From positions 62,001 to 126,000 of the forward strand of contig NZ_JAIBLJ010000005.1 of NCBI RefSeq assembly GCF_020179385.1: a DNA stretch of 64,000 nucleotides, given 5' to 3'. The stretch comes from Alkalihalobacillus sp. YIM B00296 (lineage in GTDB: Bacteria; Bacillota; Bacilli; Bacillales; Fictibacillaceae). The notes under the pieces are model-generated. The model was not told where the DNA came from, did no database searches, and worked only from the letters and a program-made list of their open reading frames with translations. The stretch's first letter is position 1; every line of letters begins with the position of its first letter. Below, piece by piece: positions 1-9,186 of the stretch. The position numbers and the translations under genes are program-made.

Positions 1-518
1 CAGCTGAATGCACCAATAAGCCATGCGGTAAGTGGAGGGAATAAAGCTGAACTTAAGAATCCTCCTATGGCCATGAAACTGAGTGCACGTCCACGTTTCT
101 CAATGAACCATTGAGGTACGAGCGTATTCGGAACAAGCGTCATTGAACCTTGCCCGAAAAAACGTAACATGAAAAAGCCGATGAATAACATCGCTGGCAT
201 GAATACAATACTGTTCCAAAAACAAGCCACAACAAGCATCACACCGATAATCAGAGACATCTTTCGCTGCCCGTACTTATCTACAGCCCTGCCCATTAAA
301 AAAAGCAAAGAACCAGACAAAAGCGTTGCGCCGGAATATATTCCAGAAACCAGTGACCTGCTCCATCCGAATTCTTCAATATATGAATCAATGAATACTG
401 CGTTGACGAAGGTTTGGCCAGGTCCAGAAAAGAATAAACCAAGGCCGCCTAAAAAGACGATGATCCATCCATAGAAAAAGGAGAATCGTGATTGTATGTA
501 GTTGCTGACACGGTTCAT
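1..518 (-). CDS. MFS transporter, N-terminal part (runs off the window)
   Basis: The reverse strand reads from an ATG at 518, preceded by GAGGTGG, to the window edge without a stop. The product begins MNRVSNYIQSRFSFFYGW and has successive hydrophobic segments. An MFS-type loop of the form FLMGRAVDKYGQRKM lies between TM2 and TM3, and a later segment reads RFFGQGSMTLVPNTLV. It is an inner-membrane permease of the major facilitator superfamily, resembling the OxlT/monocarboxylate-type branch. The substrate is unknown. About 172 residues are visible, roughly 40% of a normal MFS protein. The gene is partial only because the window ends. No partner gene is visible. Confidence 0.8.
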   Translation of the reverse strand, partial: MNRVSNYIQSRFSFFYGWIIVFLGGLGLFFSGPGQTFVNAVFIDSYIEEFGWSRSLVSGIYSGATLLSGSLLFLMGRAVDKYGQRKMSLIIGVMLVVACFWNSIVFMPAMLFIGFFMLRFFGQGSMTLVPNTLVPQWFIEKRGRALSFMAIGGFLSSALFPPLTAWLIGAFS

Positions 519-689
519 AGCTGCCACCTCAAGTCTGTTTACTTGAACATTTTAACAAATCCTTGCAGGTAATCCTAAAATTCTGACTTGGGATTCGGTA
601 AGGTAATTCTATCGAGATCTTGCAAACAAGGTCCACTATTTTAATTTATCTTTCGGCAGCTCATGTACGATCCATAGAAAAATAGAACA

Positions 690-718
690 GACAGCCTACT
701 CCTAGGCTGTCCTTTGTT
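690..718. terminator. Rho-independent terminator hairpin
   Basis: A perfect 9-bp stem GACAGCCTA / TAGGCTGTC with a CTCC loop is flanked by T-rich sequence on both strands. It lies just 3' of the broken epimerase on the minus strand. Confidence 0.7.
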
Positions 719-781
719 ATTATACGCCTGCTGCCTACATGCATTTTTTCAAGACCATCTTCTCTTTCATCTAGACACGCA

Positions 782-1745
782 TCAGAAAGGGGATTCTTCC
801 AATATCCAGTCATGCGTATCTTTGAGCGTCTCCTCGAGTGGCCAGAATGTTAATCCTTGTTTGAGCGCTTTAAAATTGTTAAGGTCGATATCTCCATAAG
901 GAGCAGGAAGTTCTTCTGAAAGTGGATAGGTCTCAGGAATCCATAATGGCATCTCGAACCAAGGTGAAACATTACAACGTTTCAAGAACGATTCCGATAC
1001 CCATGTGATTTCAGCATTATTGTTGAACAGTAACCTGCTTTTCTCCAGGAAGGTTTCCATCATCAGCTTCATTTCGGGACACTGCGTTAAAAGTTCCGGC
1101 GATTTTCCGTTCAACCATGTGGATTGTCCATTCTGCAAGATCACGGGCATCTATGAATTGGATTTTCCAATCAGGTCTACCAGGTGCAAGGATTTCACGG
1201 TTTTCCGCCAATCGCTTAGCCCAATAGCTGAAACGGTCGGTCGGATCATATGGACCTACAATCAGCCCAGGAAGAATGACAAGTCCACGGCCTTCCATTT
1301 CTTTGTAAACCACTTGTTCACAATGCCATTTCAATGGTCCATATGTTTCAGCAGTGAAATCATCCGTTTCATTATGGGAGTTTATTTTCTCTCCGGTAAA
1401 GGTTAGAACAGGGGCTTCTTCATCAATATGATCCTCATTAATGAAATTCTTATAGACTGATGCTGTTGAAATGAACGTATAGATATCCGTCTATTCCCTG
1501 ATAGCTTGTACAGATTTTCGTACCGTCTCCGGATGATAACCACATGTGTCGATGACAGCATCCCACTTCCTACCGTTGATCAAGTAAGCGTCTTTCATTC
1601 TGTCACCTTGGATCCATTCAAGATCAGGGAATACGTCTCGATGATTCCCCCGGTTGAAAAGTGTAACGTTATGCCCCTTTTTGACTGCAGCCTCTACGAT
1701 ATTCCTCCCGACAAACTTCGTACAGCCAATAACTAAAATATCCAT
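782..1745 (-). pseudogene. NAD-dependent epimerase/reductase-like gene, broken by a stop and a frameshift
   Basis: The first segment (1745-1491) starts MDILVIGCTKFVGRN, a Rossmann nucleotide-binding motif of the extended SDR/epimerase type. An in-frame TAG at 1491-1493 interrupts it, but the same frame continues as TDIYTFISTASVY and YGPLKWHCEQ down to 1017, the Tyr-x3-Lys region of SDR enzymes. Near 1075 the homologous reading moves to another frame (GTFNAVS followed by PEMKLMMETFLEK) and runs to 782. The whole would be about 320 residues, normal for an NAD-dependent epimerase/dehydratase family protein. With one nonsense and one frameshift lesion it is probably not functional. The start at 1745 has an AGGTG-containing upstream region. 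Confidence 0.82.
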
Positions 1746-1826
1746 CTCCTTACACCTCCATTATTCTTTTAAAGATCTAAGGTGTATTGTGATGGCTCAT
1801 GTATGGGTGTCTACTGGCTTAAAACT

Positions 1827-2759
1827 TCAGGATTGAACAGGTTGCTTTTCATACCGGTTGTATGCTTTTAAAAGCTTTAAATTTTCGTAGGTTAAGATTC
1901 CCTTCCACTCATCCTTCGCTTTTGGCCAGTCCTCTTCATACTGTCCCCATTCCCAATTAGGGTGCCATGAGCCGTCAGCCTGTTGTTGTTCGATGATATA
2001 ATCAAGGTTCGCTTCAACTGCTTCGCTCATTTCTTTATAAAACAGTGAGTCTGGATGTTCAGCTAATTGGACTGGCTGCATCCCATAATGGGACCATTGT
2101 TTGCGGTTCAAATTTACTAGTTCAGGGATGTGTTCCTTCACCTTTTCCACAATCATGTCTCGGTTCGATTCGCTTAATTCGTTCGCCAGCCTTAAATAAC
2201 AAAAGGTTTCATGCATGTCCAGGGTATCGAGCGCTTTAAAATGTGTAAGGGACCTCGCTTCCAGATTTTCACGGATTTCCGCTTGCGAGAGTTCTTTGTA
2301 GTGCAATAAATGACCGGTCAATTCAGCGTTCGGATTGCCCCAGGCTGCTTCCACCGTTACACGTTCATTTTCATGGTCGTAATGCCACCAAGGTGCATGA
2401 GGGACATCGTTCACTTCAGGTGGTACAGCATGCCAGCGGCCTTGATCCTGATCATAGCTTTCAATCAAAAAATCCATAGCTTCCTGGACCATCGGATGAT
2501 TAGCCAAAACCTTTAGCTCTTTGAATATTTGAAAGGCCTTTGACGTTACCATTGGCGAAGAAATTCCCAGCTGGAAATCTGGTTCCATCCGGTTCCCGAA
2601 ACCGCCATCTGCATTCTGGTAGTTTTTGAGGGCCTTCAATACATCTTCCTTTGATCCGTCCTCGAAGTGGTACCAGAATAACGCTTTTTCTAATTCTCTT
2701 CCATTGGTTAAAAGGTATTCTTTTGCACGGTGGAATGATTGTTTATCCAAGCGTTTCAT
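1827..2759 (-). CDS. Alpha-alpha toroid (prenyltransferase/squalene-cyclase-like) hypothetical protein
   Basis: This 310-residue protein has no signal peptide. It contains QNADGGFGNRMEPD near residue 47 and QQQADGSWHPNWEWG near residue 263. These are QW-like repeats of the terpenoid cyclase / protein prenyltransferase alpha-alpha toroid fold. No DXDD or DCTAE catalytic motif is visible, so enzymatic activity cannot be asserted. Similar stand-alone proteins of this size occur in Bacillaceae as conserved hypotheticals. The ATG at 2759 is preceded by GAGGAGGATATA. It is monocistronic between the broken epimerase and a YczE-type gene. Confidence 0.75.
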   Translation of the reverse strand: MKRLDKQSFHRAKEYLLTNGRELEKALFWYHFEDGSKEDVLKALKNYQNADGGFGNRMEPDFQLGISSPMVTSKAFQIFKELKVLANHPMVQEAMDFLIESYDQDQGRWHAVPPEVNDVPHAPWWHYDHENERVTVEAAWGNPNAELTGHLLHYKELSQAEIRENLEARSLTHFKALDTLDMHETFCYLRLANELSESNRDMIVEKVKEHIPELVNLNRKQWSHYGMQPVQLAEHPDSLFYKEMSEAVEANLDYIIEQQQADGSWHPNWEWGQYEEDWPKAKDEWKGILTYENLKLLKAYNRYEKQPVQS

Positions 2760-2898
2760 TATATCCTCCTCAAACGAAAATATGTTCCGTGTTAAATTTT
2801 CGGGACAGAAGCTGGTTCTCCTTCTTTCATAAGGAGGATGAAACTGAAAAGTCGTGATATTTCAAAATATTGCAGCGATACTTAAAATCCAAAAATCC

Positions 2899-3534
2899 TC
2901 AATTGGAAGGACACTTATACAATCGGCTGTCGATCAATTGTTTCAGAGAAGTAATATATTTATCGAAAAATCCGATGATCGGTCCTACACAAATGACTAC
3001 GATCAATGTACCGATTCCGACCGGGCCACCGGCTATCAGTGCAAACATCAAGATGAAAACACCTGCAATCGTCTTGGCCACTGCAAGCCTGTATCCATAT
3101 CGCTTGTGAAGGGCGATCATCGTACCATCAACTGGGATCAATGCCAAATTGGAATGCAGATAGATCGAGATCCCCAATCCAAGCAACAGGAGACCTGATC
3201 CAAGCACTGAAGCCTTCAACAAAAGCCCCGTTGGTTCCCAAACTGTCCAAAGAGTAAAAAGCCAGAAATCAATGAAAATTCCCGTGATCATTGCGGTTAC
3301 AATCGCAAAATAAGATGGTTTCGATTTCTGAATCCATGCGTTGAGAAAGACGAGGATGATTCCTCCGATCACTTCCCAACTGCCGACAGTCAAGCCAAAA
3401 TGCTTCGTCAATCCAACGTTCAATGCATCCAATGGAGAAGCGCCTAATCCGGAGATGATCGTTGCACTGATACCAAGAGTCAAGATGAATAGACCGATGA
3501 CAAAAAAGCTTATGTTCTCAAGTGTTCCTTTCAC
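2899..3534 (-). CDS. YczE/YyaS/YitT-family integral membrane protein
   Basis: The 211-residue protein has about five predicted membrane segments. The N-terminal stretch GISATIISGLGASPLDAL, with its GxGxSPxD signature, and a second conserved segment (NLALIPVDGTMIAL) are typical of the YczE/YyaS/YitT membrane family. The biochemical role of this family is not established. The ATG at 3534 follows AGGGAGATCTGTGAA, a good Shine-Dalgarno sequence. The gene is in tandem with, but about 140 bp from, the toroid protein gene. Confidence 0.8.
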   Translation of the reverse strand: MKGTLENISFFVIGLFILTLGISATIISGLGASPLDALNVGLTKHFGLTVGSWEVIGGIILVFLNAWIQKSKPSYFAIVTAMITGIFIDFWLFTLWTVWEPTGLLLKASVLGSGLLLLGLGISIYLHSNLALIPVDGTMIALHKRYGYRLAVAKTIAGVFILMFALIAGGPVGIGTLIVVICVGPIIGFFDKYITSLKQLIDSRLYKCPSN

Positions 3535-3687
3535 AGATCTCCCTCCTTTTCCCCGATATCCTTTTTCAGCTCTATTTTATTAAAAGGAATTTATCCAAAA
3601 CAAGCATTATGCACAAAAAATAAGCCCATTTCAACTTCTTATTTCTTTCTATATGATTAGTAGTAACAAGTGGATGGGAGAATGTAA

Positions 3688-3965
3688 ATGAAAAAGCAGA
3701 TCGATGAACATGAAATACATAAGCGATTTTACAACCAGATTTTTAACACTATGAAAACAGAGTCCTATCTCAATTTTTAGGGATTGAACTTGTGGGGCTT
3801 GGAGAAGGTACAGGAACTGCGGAGGTGAAGTGAAGGATCATATGCTGAATAACCATAACACAGTACAGGGGCGATCATTTTTGCCTTTGTAGATTATGTA
3901 TTCGTAGCCGCATGCAATTCATACGGGAAGACTTCTGTCGGGTTTGGCTGCCGGCAACCGGTTTC
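3688..3965 (+). pseudogene. Decayed PaaI/hotdog-fold thioesterase remnant
   Basis: An ATG at 3688 after GGGAG opens a 30-codon frame (MKKQIDEHEIHKRF...) that stops at 3780. Reading across frames recovers a continuous hotdog-thioesterase sequence: FLGIELVGLGEGTGTAEV, then KDHMLNNHNTV, then IIFAFVDYVFVAACNSYG. The usual PaaI catalytic motif HGTVHGG is degraded to HNTVQG. At least three indels or stops are needed, and the homology ends near 3960, where a tandem repeat begins. It is a truncated, clearly non-functional gene. Confidence 0.7.
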
Positions 3966-3984
3966 CAAACTGAGGCGTAAAAAT

Positions 3985-4085
3985 AGGAATTACCGAAATA
4001 ATTTGAGTTTGCTCCGATAAATTTTGAGTTTGCTCCGAAATATTTTCAAATTGCACCGATAAATTCCACATTTGCACCGATACCA
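3985..4085. repeat. Tandem 21-bp degenerate repeat cluster
   Basis: About four units share the core TTGCNCCGATAAATT at 21-bp spacing (unit starts near 4007, 4028, 4049 and 4070). Because 21 is a multiple of three, the minus strand stays open and reads as a pseudo-heptad (NLSEQTQ repeated). That reading is an artefact rather than a gene. Clusters of the same design but different unit sequence lie near 8980, 30900, 59570 and 61400. Confidence 0.8.
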
Positions 4086-4104
4086 GAAGAGGATAAAAAT
4101 ACGT

Positions 4105-4222
4105 CAAAAAAGCTGACCCGCAAAAAATGGGGCCCGATCACACAACATGAGATATAAACGGATGAATTAATGAGCTAATGTTGTAGTGGCCGGGGACCCT
4201 CATCTTTCAAAGGAGTCAGCCT
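4105..4222 (-). terminator. Large nested hairpin terminator after nadA
   Basis: The outer stem GCTGAC/GTCAGC (4112-4117 with 4215-4220) encloses an inner stem ACAACAT/ATGTTGT flanked by GC-rich arms. On the minus strand the structure ends in GTCAGC followed by six T residues. It closes the nadBCA transcript. Confidence 0.65.
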
Positions 4223-4229
4223 GCTTACA

Positions 4230-5339
4230 TTATATGGATTTATCCAACATTCGTTCGAGTGCAATTTTTGCCAAATCAGCGGTTACCTTATCCACCTTGA
4301 TCTGATTGATCACTTTACCTTCTACGATTGAGTCCAATACCCATAACAAGTGGGGAAGATCGATCCGGTTCATGGTGAGGCAAGGACACATATTCGGATT
4401 CAATGATACGATGTTTTTGTCGGGATGGGTTTGGATCAGCCGATTGACGAGATTCATTTCTGTACCGATTGCCCATGATGAACCTGCTGGTGCATTTTCG
4501 ATCGTATCGATGATCTTTTTCGTCGAGCCATTGATATCTGATGCTTGCACGACATCAAACGTGCATTCAGGATGAACGAGTACAGTCACATTTGGCATCT
4601 CTTTTCGGACTTGCTCGATGTTTTCCATCGTGAATTTTTCATGGACGGAGCAATGCCCTTTCCATAAAATCACTCGTACCTCCTCAATTGTCCCATCACA
4701 TTCTAAAATGTTCGAAATCGGATCCCATACCGCCATCTGTTCAAGCGGTACACCCAAGTCGTAAGCAGTGTTCCTTCCTAAATGTTGGTCCGGTAAAAAC
4801 AGGATGCGCTCCTTTATTGTCAATGCCCACTCGACCATGGCTTTCGCATTCGAAGAGGTCACTGTGGCTCCCCCATTTTTACCGACAAAGCTCTTGATGC
4901 TTGCCGTCGAATTGACATAGGTGAGTGGGATGATCGTATCCCCGAACGTCCCCTTCAGCATTTCCCACGCTTTTTCGGTCTGATGGATATCCGCCATATC
5001 CGCCATTGAACAACCGGCTCTCATGTCAGGCAACACGACAATTTGATTATCACTTGATAAAATGTCCGCTGTCTCCGCCATGAAATGGACACCGCAGAAG
5101 ACGATATATTCGGCTTTTTCATTTTCAGCAGAAAGTTGCGCAAGCTTCAAGGAATCACCTGTATCATCTGCAAACTGGATGACTTCATCCTTTTGATAAT
5201 GGTGTCCTGGAAGATACAATTGCGCTCCCAACTGTTCTTTGATTGCTTGGATCCGAGAAACCATTTCCAGTTCACTCAATTGACGATAATGTTCCGGCAA
5301 TCCTGTTTTCTCCGCCTGTAAAATATCTAATACGCCCAT
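4230..5339 (-). CDS. nadA: Quinolinate synthase NadA
   Basis: This enzyme condenses iminoaspartate with dihydroxyacetone phosphate to quinolinate in de novo NAD synthesis, using a [4Fe-4S] cluster. From the chosen ATG at 5339 the protein has 369 residues. The three expected cluster cysteines fall at 110 (MRAGCSMAD), 230 ([10 protein letters not shown]) and 320 (MCPCLTMN), the same numbers as in Bacillus subtilis NadA, which supports this start over an upstream one at 5426. GGAGG lies upstream and the nadC stop is only 2 bp away, so translation is probably coupled. It is the third gene of nadB-nadC-nadA. Confidence 0.97.
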   Translation of the reverse strand: MGVLDILQAEKTGLPEHYRQLSELEMVSRIQAIKEQLGAQLYLPGHHYQKDEVIQFADDTGDSLKLAQLSAENEKAEYIVFCGVHFMAETADILSSDNQIVVLPDMRAGCSMADMADIHQTEKAWEMLKGTFGDTIIPLTYVNSTASIKSFVGKNGGATVTSSNAKAMVEWALTIKERILFLPDQHLGRNTAYDLGVPLEQMAVWDPISNILECDGTIEEVRVILWKGHCSVHEKFTMENIEQVRKEMPNVTVLVHPECTFDVVQASDINGSTKKIIDTIENAPAGSSWAIGTEMNLVNRLIQTHPDKNIVSLNPNMCPCLTMNRIDLPHLLWVLDSIVEGKVINQIKVDKVTADLAKIALERMLDKSI

Positions 5340-5341
5340 CC

Positions 5342-6178
5342 TTAATCGACCTCCAATTCGAGACTGATGTCCAGCCCTCTTGCTGAATGTGTCAATGCAC
5401 CTAATGAAATGAACTGCACACCGCAATCCTTATAAGTTCCTAGTGTTTCGAGGGTAATTCCTCCCGATGCTTCAGTAGCGATATGCTCTGGTACCAATCC
5501 CGCCATTTCTTTTATTTCCTGCGGGGATCTGTTATCGAACATGATGATATCCGCTTTCGCCTCGACGGCAGCCTTTATTTGCTCCACTGATTCTGTCTCC
5601 ACTTCGATCTTCGTCATCGGGCCGAGTGCCTTTCGAACATGTTGAACCGCATTCATAATACTTCCGAACATTGCGATATGGTTATCCTTGATCATGACTC
5701 CGCCATCGAGCGTCATCCTGTGATTCACCCCACCACCGCAACGGACCGCATATTTTTCAAACATCCGCAAACCTGGTGTTGTCTTACGGGTATCACAGAT
5801 TTTCGTGTCAGAGCCTTCCAGGAGTCTTATTGCGTTCCGCGTCATCGTTGCAATCCCTGACATCCGCTGGATCAGATTGAGGATCACCCGCTCCCCTTCT
5901 AGAATCGATACGACAGGCCCTGAAATTGTCGCGATGGTTTCCCCTTTCGCCAATTGCGCCCCATCCTGCACGTGAAATTCAACCTTTATTTGTTCTGAAA
6001 TGAGATTGAATCCTTCACGAACAATCTGCTCCCCTGCAAAGACCCCGTCCTCTTTCATGAATAACCGACCTGCTCCCAATTGATCAGGGGGGAACAATAA
6101 CTGGCTTGTAAGGTCGGAAGAAGCGATATCCTCAATAAAAAATCTTTCAAGCTCCTGCCGTACTTTCAACCGATTCAT
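5342..6178 (-). CDS. nadC: Nicotinate-nucleotide pyrophosphorylase (carboxylating) NadC
   Basis: This 278-residue quinolinate phosphoribosyltransferase converts quinolinate and PRPP to nicotinate mononucleotide. The characteristic segments are [18 protein letters not shown] (about residue 130), with the Arg/Lys that bind quinolinate, then KDNH, and the TIM-barrel strand motifs EVETES, IMFDN and EASGGI. The ATG at 6178 lies inside the 3' end of nadB (32-bp overlap) behind GAGGAGGAAAG, so the operon is tightly packed. Length is normal. Confidence 0.97.
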   Translation of the reverse strand: MNRLKVRQELERFFIEDIASSDLTSQLLFPPDQLGAGRLFMKEDGVFAGEQIVREGFNLISEQIKVEFHVQDGAQLAKGETIATISGPVVSILEGERVILNLIQRMSGIATMTRNAIRLLEGSDTKICDTRKTTPGLRMFEKYAVRCGGGVNHRMTLDGGVMIKDNHIAMFGSIMNAVQHVRKALGPMTKIEVETESVEQIKAAVEAKADIIMFDNRSPQEIKEMAGLVPEHIATEASGGITLETLGTYKDCGVQFISLGALTHSARGLDISLELEVD

Positions 6179-7700
6179 AGCATTCTTTCCTCCTCTTCAC
6201 TCTTCGCTGCTGCCATTTTTCCCTCTGATACGGATGGTCTGTACGATAATGGCTGCCGCGGCTTTCCGTTCGTTGCAAGGCTGATCCCGCAACCAACCAG
6301 CCTACTAAAATCTGATTGCGTTTCTTAATATCTTCCAAACTAGGAAAATCGTGTTTCACCGTTGTATTTAGATATCGTTCAAACCATCGGACAGCCTGGT
6401 TCAAACCACGTTCATCCCGTTCAATTCCGATATGATCGTTCAATATTTCACGTATTTCTTCAAACGTCGGTGAATCAGCTAGTACCTCGATTCCTTCCCA
6501 CTCTGCTTCTAGCGTAAGTTCAATATCAGCTTCAGATCGTACCGTTTGGGCCAACCGATTTGCGAAGACAATCCCTTCCAACAAGGAATTGCTTGCGAGT
6601 CGATTAGCCCCGTGCACACCCGTATTCGCTACCTCCCCAACAGCATACAAACCAGTGATTGAGGTACGGCCGTCCACATCTGTTCCAACGCCCCCCATTG
6701 TAAAATGGGCACCAGGTGCAACAGGGATCAATCCTTTTTCGATAGAAACACGATTTTTTGCACATAAACGTGTGACCGTCGGAAAAAGCTTCTGAAAATC
6801 ATTGATGCTCCGGATATCAAGAAAAGTTTCCTTACCAGCCATTTTTGCCCTGTAAAGGACACGGGAAACGACGTCACGCGGGGCTAAATCCTCTAGTGGA
6901 TGCTCATTTTTCATAAGTCGGTTGCCGCTTTCATCTACTAAGACCGCTCCTTCACCTCTGATCGCTTCGGTTACAAGGCCGACACTCTTTCCTTCATCAT
7001 TCACTAACAGTGTCGGATGGAACTGGATGAATTCCAGATCCGTCAGTTCTGCACCTGCATCATAGGCGAGGGCCAATCCGTCTCCTGTTATGGTCGAAGC
7101 ATTCGAGTTCAATGGATACAGACCTGATATACCACCGGTTGCTAAAATGACAGCACTGGCATAGGTTGCGGTCATTTCACCATTCTCATCCATACTCCAA
7201 ACGCCTATGCATCTGTTGTTTTTAACGATCAGCTTTAGAACTGTCTCCCCTTCGACGACGAGGTTCTTCTCAATGATTCTCTTTTTTACAGTGTCGATCA
7301 GATGTTTTCCTGTCGAATCACCGCCGATATGAAGGATACGGGCATGACTGTGGGCCCCTTCATTTCCATATTGATAAGTCCCATCTGGTCGGCGATCGAA
7401 TTGGACACCGAGCTCAACAAGCTTCTGGATCATTTCAGGACCATCTGTCACAAGTTGCCTCGTCGCAGCTGTTTCGTTATGGTAGCAACCGGCTTGCAAC
7501 GTATCTAGAAAGTGATCATACCAAGCATCCTTTTCATGCACTGCAGCCGCTATCCCACCTTGCGCTAAATAAGAATTGCTGTCCTCCAACCTTTTCTTTG
7601 TGAAAATCATCACATTCTTTTGTAAAGAAAGAAGCTCTGCAGTCATTAATCCAGAGAGTCCGCTTCCGATGATAAGGACATCCGTTTTTCGTGTTTTCAT
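6147..7700 (-). CDS. nadB: L-aspartate oxidase NadB
   Basis: This 517-residue FAD enzyme oxidises L-aspartate to iminoaspartate for NadA. The N-terminal dinucleotide motif IIGSGLSGLMTAELL is followed by SYLAQGGIAAA. Further conserved stretches are TFMGG-like FTMGGVGTDVDGRT and GANRLASNSLLEGIVF, shared with the succinate dehydrogenase/fumarate reductase flavoprotein family. It is the first gene of the nad operon and is divergent from nifS with a 111-bp shared control region. The C-terminus ends in a run of basic residues overlapping nadC. Confidence 0.97.
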   Translation of the reverse strand: MKTRKTDVLIIGSGLSGLMTAELLSLQKNVMIFTKKRLEDSNSYLAQGGIAAAVHEKDAWYDHFLDTLQAGCYHNETAATRQLVTDGPEMIQKLVELGVQFDRRPDGTYQYGNEGAHSHARILHIGGDSTGKHLIDTVKKRIIEKNLVVEGETVLKLIVKNNRCIGVWSMDENGEMTATYASAVILATGGISGLYPLNSNASTITGDGLALAYDAGAELTDLEFIQFHPTLLVNDEGKSVGLVTEAIRGEGAVLVDESGNRLMKNEHPLEDLAPRDVVSRVLYRAKMAGKETFLDIRSINDFQKLFPTVTRLCAKNRVSIEKGLIPVAPGAHFTMGGVGTDVDGRTSITGLYAVGEVANTGVHGANRLASNSLLEGIVFANRLAQTVRSEADIELTLEAEWEGIEVLADSPTFEEIREILNDHIGIERDERGLNQAVRWFERYLNTTVKHDFPSLEDIKKRNQILVGWLVAGSALQRTESRGSHYRTDHPYQREKWQQRRVKRRKECYESVESTAGA

Positions 7701-7744
7701 AAAAGGACCTCCCAGACAGATTAGGAAATCAGAATTATTTACAT

Positions 7745-7779
7745 GTGTCTTGACACCTATATTTACATAAAACTAAACT
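7745..7779. promoter_or_regulatory. Shared nadB/nifS control region with NiaR (NadR)-like palindrome
   Basis: GTGTC-TT-GACAC at 7745-7756 is a near-perfect palindrome matching the type of operator bound by the niacin-responsive repressor NiaR/YrxA in Bacillales (family knowledge). Its right half overlaps a TTGACA -35 hexamer (7750-7755), with a possible TAAACT -10 at 7774 for nifS. Binding there would shut off nifS and probably nadB. No niaR gene is present in the window. Confidence 0.65.
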
Positions 7780-7811
7780 TATAGCAAGAGGTTTTCTTTA
7801 GGAGGTTATCT

Positions 7812-8954
7812 ATGATTTATTTGGATCACGCTGCAACGACACCTATAGCTGAAGCAGCCTTACGTGTATATTCTGAAGTTTCCAGACGATATTTCGGGAA
7901 TTCATCCAGTCTCCACGATATTGGAAGTGATGCTGAAACATTACTTGAAGAATCCCGCAGGCAACTTGCCACCTACATCAACGGCAATCCGAAAGGGGTC
8001 TATTTTACAAGCTGTGGATCGGAAAGCAACCATCTGGCCATTGTTTCGATGGTACACGGCAATGCATCCAAGGGGAAGCATTTGATTACGACCGAGACTG
8101 AACATGCGTCGGTCGCCAATACCTTTTTACTTTTAGAAAAGGAAGGTTTCCAGGTTACGAAAATACCTGTCGATTCAACAGGTATCGTAAAGGTTGATGA
8201 TGTCAGAGAAGCTTTGGAGGAGGATACGATCCTTGTGAGTATCGGACACGCCAACAGTGAAATCGGCACTGTGCAGCCTTTAAAAGAAATCGGCATGCTC
8301 TTACAAGAACACGGGATCCTGTTCCATAGTGATTGTGTTCAAACATTCGGGAAAATTCCGATTGATGTGGAAGCCATCGGTTTGGATAGCATATCCCTCT
8401 CAAGCCACAAAGTGTATGGACCTAAGGGAGTCGGGGCGTGTTATATTGCCCCTGATGTCTCCTGGCATGCCACCATTCCAGGCTCATCCCACGAAAATGG
8501 ATTCCGTGGAGGTACTGTAAATGTCCCAGGTAATGCTGCTTTCGTTACTGCCGCTGAGCAAATTATAGAGGGGATGTCCCGTTATGAAGCACACTTCCGT
8601 AAGTTACGGAACAAGTTCATGGACTTCGCAAAGAATGAGGACCGGATCGTTGTTGAAGGACATCCGGCTGAACATCTGCCTGCAATCATCGGTTTCCGGA
8701 TAAAAGGGATGGAAGGACAATATGTCATGCTAGAGCTTAACCGAAAGGGGTTCGCAGTTTCGACTGGATCGGCATGCTCAGTCGGTAAACAATCCCCTTC
8801 AAAAACGATGCTTTCACTCGGCAGATCACCTGACGAAGCGAGAGAACTCGTCCGCATTTCGTTCGGAATTTCAACCTCGGAAAAAGATGTTGAAGCCTTT
8901 GTCCAAGCACTCAAGGAGATTATTTCAAGTATGAACCAGGCAAAGTCCGTTTAA
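7812..8954 (+). CDS. nifS: Cysteine desulfurase (NifS/NafS-type, NAD-linked)
   Basis: This 380-residue PLP enzyme removes sulfur from cysteine for Fe-S cluster assembly. The PLP lysine is K200 in SLSSHKVYGPKG, and the sulfur-accepting cysteine is C322 in STGSACSVGK. N-terminal YLDHAATTP is typical. The ATG follows TTTAGGAGGTTATCT. In Bacillus subtilis the homologue next to nadBCA is required to mature the NadA cluster, and the divergent arrangement here supports the same job. The niaR/yrxA gene that usually follows nifS is missing; a repeat cluster and a sulfotransferase follow instead. Confidence 0.95.
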   Translation: MIYLDHAATTPIAEAALRVYSEVSRRYFGNSSSLHDIGSDAETLLEESRRQLATYINGNPKGVYFTSCGSESNHLAIVSMVHGNASKGKHLITTETEHASVANTFLLLEKEGFQVTKIPVDSTGIVKVDDVREALEEDTILVSIGHANSEIGTVQPLKEIGMLLQEHGILFHSDCVQTFGKIPIDVEAIGLDSISLSSHKVYGPKGVGACYIAPDVSWHATIPGSSHENGFRGGTVNVPGNAAFVTAAEQIIEGMSRYEAHFRKLRNKFMDFAKNEDRIVVEGHPAEHLPAIIGFRIKGMEGQYVMLELNRKGFAVSTGSACSVGKQSPSKTMLSLGRSPDEARELVRISFGISTSEKDVEAFVQALKEIISSMNQAKSV

Positions 8955-8971
8955 GCAGAATTATGAAGAAT

Positions 8972-9050
8972 ACTGTAGTCCTAGAAAATGAGCGGAATCC
9001 TAGAATTTCTTGAAGTAATCGTAGAAAAACACTCCACAATCCTGCAATAT
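8972..9050. repeat. Degenerate ~20-bp tandem repeat cluster
   Basis: CCTAGAA/CGTAGAA/CCTGCAA cores recur at about 8980, 8999, 9020 and 9041 (19-21-bp steps). The cluster is weaker than the one near 4000 but similar in design and also placed at a gene 3' end. Confidence 0.5.
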
Positions 9051-9186
9051 AATAACAATGTACCTATTAAACAATTCATAACTTTTGTAAAGTTAGGCCG
9101 TATCTCTTAGATGGTTGTCCAAGCTCTTTTCCTTATTACACCATATGATAAATATGACTATTGATACGGAAGAAGGGCGCAATCTT

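Noticed and set aside
3919-4107. Minus-strand open frame with heptad-like NLSEQTQ repeats
   Set aside because: It is produced by a 21-bp tandem DNA repeat, has no ribosome binding site and no homologue-like sequence; read as a repeat, not a gene.
5340-5426. Longer nadA reading frame starting at 5426
   Set aside because: It would overlap nadC extensively and shift the cluster cysteines away from positions 110/230/320.
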